A stretch of DNA of 64,000 bases from Gymnogyps californianus (Eukaryota > Chordata > Aves > Accipitriformes > Cathartidae): NCBI RefSeq assembly GCF_018139145.2, contig NC_059471.1, positions 81,180,520-81,244,519 of the forward strand. Direction: 5' to 3'. Position numbers and translations under genes: made by a program. Numbering within the stretch: the first letter of the stretch is position 1; each line of letters opens with the position of its first letter. Below, one piece after another: positions 58,470 through 64,000 of this stretch. The notes under the pieces were generated by a model. It was not told the origin of the DNA, ran no database searches, and worked only from the letters and a program-made list of their open reading frames with translations.

Positions 58470-61400
58470 AGGTCCTCACTCTACATTTCAGATCACGGTC
58501 TGAAAGCCAAGCATCTAACATATACGCAACACCTTACACAACTTGTACACGCTTTAGGTCTTTACTGATATTGGCCCTACATCATCTGTGGTTCTGATAC
58601 AAAGATTTTCTGAACGGTTCTGGAATGCACACAAAACTGGGTTTTTTTTTGCTTCGGTTGCATGTTATATTATTTTGGAATTCTGGATGTTTTTAGGATC
58701 TGCCCCTGCCTAGACCAAAGATGCTAAAGGAATATATCCAACACAAGATATTTTACATGAGCAAAGAAAGGTAGCTTTGAGTAACAACTTTAAAAAAAAT
58801 ATTATAGTAGTCCAGATGGGGAAAATGTAGTTCTCATTTATATGGTCAAATAAAACAAATTAGGTCTCAGTTAGTCCTTCATTTCTTTACCAAATTTATA
58901 GTTCCCATATGTAAGATTTGTCAGTCTTATGAGAATGGCCAAACTAGCCCTAACTACCTCTGGTTTAACTTGAATTTAAATGCTCTTATGTGCCTATTTT
59001 TATAGAAATAAAATCTCTTCAGGGTTAGGTTATTATTTTTCTAACTTGACATTTTTTATATGTGTAATGTTTTAGACCATATACTTCAGATTTCTTTTTC
59101 TAATTTAGCTTTAGTAAAGTGGCAAGAATTACTCTATAAAACTTTGCCGGAGGAAAAAAAGTCTAAGGAAAATATTATCAGAAGCAAAGAAATGTGAAAA
59201 GTTTGAGATATGAACCACAGTCTGGGCCATACATTGTTCTTTTTAGCAAAAATTTGTTATAATAGGAATGGTGGCAATGACATTTTAGATGACATCAATA
59301 TTCACATGACCAGAATTAATTTCAGTTTGCTAAGTTTATTGTGATGCTCAAGTTTATACATCTGCCAGTGATGCATTGCCATATAATGAAGGTAGTAAAA
59401 ATGCAATGAAGAGTACTATCTTTTCTTCAGCAGTTCATTACAAGGATCTTGTGCTGGTATACGCTTTACAACCCTGTAAGAACCACGTTTATTAGCACTG
59501 AGCATTGAGACACACCATACAGCCATGGCAAGAGGAATATGTGGTTTTACTTTCTCTATCAGATTGTTGTTCAAAACTGCTAGCTGTTTGGAGCAGTTAG
59601 GGTAGCTGTACATAGTTAATATGGAAAGTAAAGGATGTATAAGCTCATGTTTGACAGAGACAGCTCTTTCACAGAAGAATGGAATAGCATATTTGGGTCT
59701 ATACTTTTATATGCCTTTACTTACACACTAGTGTTTTGCTTATCTTCCTAAAAGCTTTATCGGCCATAATGAGAAATGGAACTGGGATTCGGAAATTTTA
59801 CAATGGTATTTTAAGAACTTTCTCAACATCTTCAAACCACTCCGTCCCAGGGAGAGTTTGGAGATACATTTATTTCCAGATCGTCCCCAGGAACTGTTTG
59901 CTCCTGCTTTTATTGGGTATTCCCAACAGAGAATGACCTTAGAAAGGAAGAAATGCAAAAATTACTTATAGGAGTTCAGTAAAAGAGACTTAAATAGTCT
60001 GACAAAGGAAACTGCCCTAGAAATTATTTGTAAACAGAGTCTAAGCAGGGAAAGTCCTCCTAGGATTCAAGGTAATAGATGTGTCCAGCACTGAGGTGCT
60101 AGTAACACCTTCATCAGTGAAGATAAGCAAATAAAAGGGAAGAGTTTGTACCTTTTTACCTCAAAATCTGTATTCATAGATTCATTCACTGTAACTGTTT
60201 TTATTATATCTTGATATGATCTTTCTACTTGCCGAACATACATAAATTCTTTTAAGATTTCTGGGAGGCAAGGGAAATTTTGTCCAAAAAGTAGGAAAAA
60301 AAATGTAACTATATCCGCCATTGAAAATGTCTGCAAATGATCTAGCTGCATGAGGTAGAGGCATTTAAATTCAGAGAAAGTTTTTTCTGTAGTTGCTAAT
60401 TTCACAGTTGGTGTTGGAAGTTTTTCTCTGTTCTTTTATTTTTCTCCAGATTGCAGCTAGTAATGCTTTAAAAAATGCTATGAAATTAGAAAATCAACCC
60501 ATTATCATTACCTGTTCTTTCAACTAACTGTCAATCAAACTTCCCACACAAATCTCCTGAATCTTTCTCTTGCTCCCCTAGACAGTATTGGGCTAGTTAA
60601 AACTTAGTTTTCCCTGCAGCATAATGCTGCCAAAAATATGTCTGATTCCATTCCTTCAGCTTGTAATGACTTTCATTCCATTTGCAGGTCGTGTTGAAAC
60701 AGTCTTTTTCAGATGAAGATTCATGGTGCCATTTGCCATCATTGCAGTGGAGAAACCAAACTTATTTCCAACTAAATAAGACCGTATTACAATAGAAGAG
60801 GAATATGCATCATGTTTTTTCCCCAAATTTTCTCTTCCATCCTCATCCACAAAGTATTTTGCTGAATAAGGAATGCTGTCTTAGCTTCTTTTGATTCCCA
60901 GTGGTATAAGTATAAATATATAAAAAGTGAAACGTTTCTTAGTGCAATAAAGTAGAATACTTATTTTTTTATGTTTTTTCTTGATTCTAATGTCAGAATT
61001 ATTTCCTGTTCACTGTGCAGAGGAAGGCATAACAAGTAAGACTTATCACTGCCTGGTGGGCAAGACACTTTTATCGTACTGTTTCATGGGATAATGACTG
61101 GTTATAACAAATGTCTAGCTGTAATGGGAGACGTTTGCCTCTGAATAACATAGGAGCTGGGGCACTCTGGTGACACACCGAGGTTGAAATCCCAATTTCA
61201 GATCAAGCAGAGAACCCTTGTTCCCAGATTGTCAGGAAAGTGGGTGTATGTGAAGGTGAAAATCCCCAGCGCTACAATTACCCGAGTTTATTTGAGAAAG
61301 CAATGACCTGCCTTAAGCTTCAGGTGAGGGTGCCTGGCAGCAGACCTGAGCACACAGAGGTGTCCACTCTTTCAGCAGGAAGGAGCTAATCTGCACAACC

Positions 61401-62690
61401 AAACCTTCCCGGGGGTGTTTCTCACCGATAGCCTGCCGCCTGGAGGGTAGCACTGCCGGGTACCACCCTCTCTCCACGAACTGAAGAGGCAGCAGGTCAC
61501 CTGTATGGAAGCTACTGATGCCCGTAGGCAGCAGAGAGCCCAACAGTATGGTGTGGCAGTCCTGATGCACTCAAATCTGACACCAGCTAATCTTTTGGAG
61601 AATAGTTCAAGCACAGATTTTTGTCATGCATTTCTGACATAATTCCCCAGACACTACTCTGCGACCTGCTCAGCTCGGGGCTAGCATTTGTGCCTCTGTA
61701 AGTGCAATGCTCTTAGAACATATCCAGACTGTACGTTTTGCCTTATTCCCTGTTGGGAAGCTGCTTGGAGAGGGACAACGCTGAGTTGATAGCTGAGCAA
61801 TCTCTTCTTAGAGAGCTGAGTAGGTGCGGAGCAGCACAATATTGACTGGAAATAATTTACTGTGTCAGTTACCACAAGACAAATTTCCTTCCTATGTCTC
61901 TCTCGGGTCTCACCATTGTAAAGGACACCCAAGTCATGCAATACTAAAAAATTCACATACTGTTTACCTGATATTCACCATTATTCTCAGGTACCTGATT
62001 ATATACAGTGATACCCTCCATCTCCTGACCTTCCAGCCTTTGAAGCCTTTGTAATTTGTTGATTTTTTTCATTACAGGCTGAAGGTTATATTTCTGTTGC
62101 TCCTGGTTTTAAAATTAAAAAAACATTCAAGCTGGTCTTTGCCCAGATGAGGACAACATTTTAACTCTGTCAGGCCAACTGGCATGTATTTAAAACTGAG
62201 CACAAACAGAAATGAAAACCATCTCTGTCACATCTCAATAGCCACCAAATAAAAAACTTAATACTTTTTTTTTAACCTTTGATACAGGAAAACCACATGC
62301 GTATTCCCTCTACTAATCTGTTTGAACAGAAACTTCTTATTTGCCACATATTGCTGTCACTCAGGAGAGGAGCTGCTGGTCGGTCACAAGAGTATTCCTC
62401 TAATCACTTCAAGGACTGTCAGAGAATGACTGTACTGTTCTATTTAATACCTTGCTTGAGAGCAAAAGCCCCTACTGAGAAGCAGGGAACAGACCGTACG
62501 CTCTTCTTTCATGCCCACAGAGACAATTTAGTTAAATTACAAAAACGGTTGTCTCTGACTGGCTCCTTTGCCCATACTCCAAGCTGGCCAAACATGCTCC
62601 AGCCCAGAAGATAAGTGTCCTGTGCGCTAGGGGGGCACCGTGCCCAAGCTCATATACATTGTCACTAAGCACACGCTACCTACTGGCCTT
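58470..62690. other. Unannotated non-coding DNA
   Basis: No gene is recognised. The 113-codon minus frame at 60067-60405 and the 65-codon minus frame at 60656-60850 have unbiased-looking composition but match no family I know. GC-rich DNA at 61310-61600 keeps two minus frames open in different registers. Confidence 0.55.
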
Positions 62691-62697
62691 GGCAGAT

Positions 62698-62732
62698 CCA
62701 GTATAAGGAGACATACCGCCAGTATAAGGAGA
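62698..62732. repeat. Two-copy 14-mer direct repeat
   Basis: CCAGTATAAGGAGA is present at 62698-62711 and 62719-62732 (21-base period), identical in both copies. It looks like a small local duplication. Confidence 0.85.
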
Positions 62733-64000
62733 GATGTTACAAGCAGAAGAGTATGCATATGTTGACATGACAAATACGTTTTTGAATAAAGGCAAACTCT
62801 AAACACAAAACCACAAGCATACAGACAAATGTTTTTATTGATGTAATGATTAAGTACAGGCAAATTTATGACGTTAAGTAACGACATGGTTTTTATTGAA
62901 GAAAAAAATAAGAGCGGTAAATGACAAATTATTGTCAGGAATAAGACCCAAGTTCCCAGCTAAAGGTACTGAGCAGATTCCATGAAATGCAAACCAAAAG
63001 AAGAATAGAATCTGTCAGACCCAATTAACAGAGCCTCCTACTGCCTGTGTTTAATGTAAAAAAATTATGAGACATCCACAGGGAGACAGCTGTTGGACGC
63101 TCAGAGATGCTGTTACTGACCTCAGTAGGAAAGGTTAACATGAACCACGAATCTGAGTATCATCAGTGTGCTCATGATAATGAAAGCCATATGACACAAT
63201 CAATGCTTCAAGGAGATTTAAATTTAATGAAAGATCTGAAAGGCTCAGGACAGAGCCTCAAGGTTCACTGACACTCACAGAGCTTACGACGGAAAAAAGC
63301 TTGATCAGCACATGGCATTGAAAGGGTGGTTATAGGGTAAGACCCAAATCTCGTCCCAACCCGTGGAGCTTCTCGGACGACAACTGTTGAAGTGATGCCA
63401 AAGGCAGCTGCTCAGCTGAGCAAACCTGAAGAAAATCTGCAGAATGTCACTCAAGATCCTTGTTTCCCCATAACAACTGGCCTAAAAATACAAATCCACC
63501 TGGTTATACGCTAAACAAATGGTCAGTTTGAGACAACATATGCTAAAGGACGTGTGGAAGGAAAGACCATAAAAATAAGTGCAAGTTTTAATGAACTATA
63601 GGAGATGCTGAAGGCTTTGTTCCAGTCGTAATGGGAGCTTCATATCAGGCTTAGAACGTGAAAAACTGGAGTCTGGTGTGAATCCAGAATGACTCACTGA
63701 AATAATAAAAATGAGAATTTTAAACATAGTTTCCTTCCCTGACAGTTCAAACTCTTAAATTAGGCCCATTGCAGCATGGATAAATAATCTTTCCCCGTTC
63801 TAACAATTAATTCCCTAGCTGTTGGTCCCCTTACCTGACCAAAGCATACATTATGTTACTGGCAGACAATAAATATACCGAAATACTCGTTCTAGTTTGA
63901 ACTCTGATGTAGACTCCCAATAGGGACACTTAAAGTATGTTTAATTATATGTAAAGATTCGCATAATTTAAGTCATGCATTGTTATATTGCATTCCTGAA
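62733..64000. other. Unannotated DNA, possibly with one old repeat fragment
   Basis: No gene is recognised. The stretch 63150-63280 (GTATCATCAGTGTGCTCATG, AATGAAAGCCATATGAC, GGCTCAGGACAGAGCC-TCAAGG) reads like a phrase found in a dispersed vertebrate repeat (TCATCAGCATA, AAAGCCAT, GGACAGAGCCCTGAGG). I cannot name the family and the call is weak. The final 700 bases are AT-rich and featureless. Confidence 0.4.

Noticed and set aside
60067..60850. Two minus-strand frames (112 and 64 residues) close together
   Set aside because: Considered as exons of one gene, but phase, splice sites and homology are not apparent.
61178..61200. B-box-like word GGTTGAAATCCC
   Set aside because: There is no A box at the proper distance and no cloverleaf can be drawn.
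1..64000. CRISPR arrays, bacterial operons, phage or LTR-retroviral genes
   Set aside because: No regularly spaced repeats, ribosome-binding/operon organisation, long coding frames or paired LTRs were found. The sequence is vertebrate nuclear DNA in character.

Overview
This window looks like a stretch of bird nuclear genome with no protein-coding gene that I can support. The strongest clue is a well-preserved 5'-truncated CR1 non-LTR retrotransposon at about 19.11-19.63 kb. It lies on the minus strand, with the octamer-repeat 3' end and reverse-transcriptase tail typical of avian CR1. Around it are several much older CR1 pieces (9.85, 37.7, 44.8, 45.7 and 46.5 kb, perhaps 40.5 kb) and faint MIR/L2-type SINE/LINE tails (7.3, 36.3 and 39.9 kb). 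Apart from the one young CR1 the DNA is poor in recent repeats. By eye it is AT-rich, and open frames reach only about 150 codons, often on both strands at once, as chance predicts for 64 kb. I see no splice-consistent exon series, tRNA or rRNA gene, LTR element, CRISPR array or other bacterial-type feature. The best overall reading is an intergenic desert or a very long intron.

Layout. 0-4 kb: AT-rich DNA opening with a compact inverted/direct repeat cluster (62-118) and ending in a CpG-rich block (about 3.66-3.99 kb) with a CTCF-like word. 4-14.5 kb: unannotated DNA with an L2-type tail, an old CR1 tail and a small CpG-rich patch at 11.0 kb. 14.5-18 kb: the best candidates for conserved regulatory DNA (14.54-14.99, 15.46-15.62 and 17.56-17.96 kb) around a CpG-rich block at 17.02-17.43 kb. 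19.1-19.6 kb: the young CR1. 19.6-36 kb: mostly featureless, with a CpG-rich patch at 24.63-24.75 kb, a 10-bp inverted repeat at 25.8 kb and a 32-bp AT-rich palindrome at 31.3 kb. 36-47 kb: a belt of ancient MIR-like and CR1 fragments plus a 34-bp near-perfect palindrome at 39.4 kb. 48-52 kb: a possible regulatory element at 48.1-48.3 kb, a CpG patch at 50.0 kb and old repeat-like DNA at 51.6-52.2 kb. 58.4 kb: a microRNA-like hairpin (21 paired bases, 2-nt bulge, 34-nt loop), the most striking structure in the window. The rest to 64 kb is unannotated.

No genes are seen working together here. If the window has a function it is probably regulatory: enhancer-like blocks, a possible insulator site and perhaps a small-RNA hairpin. 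All repeat and motif calls rest on reading by eye against remembered family features. No alignment, folding or base-composition program was run.
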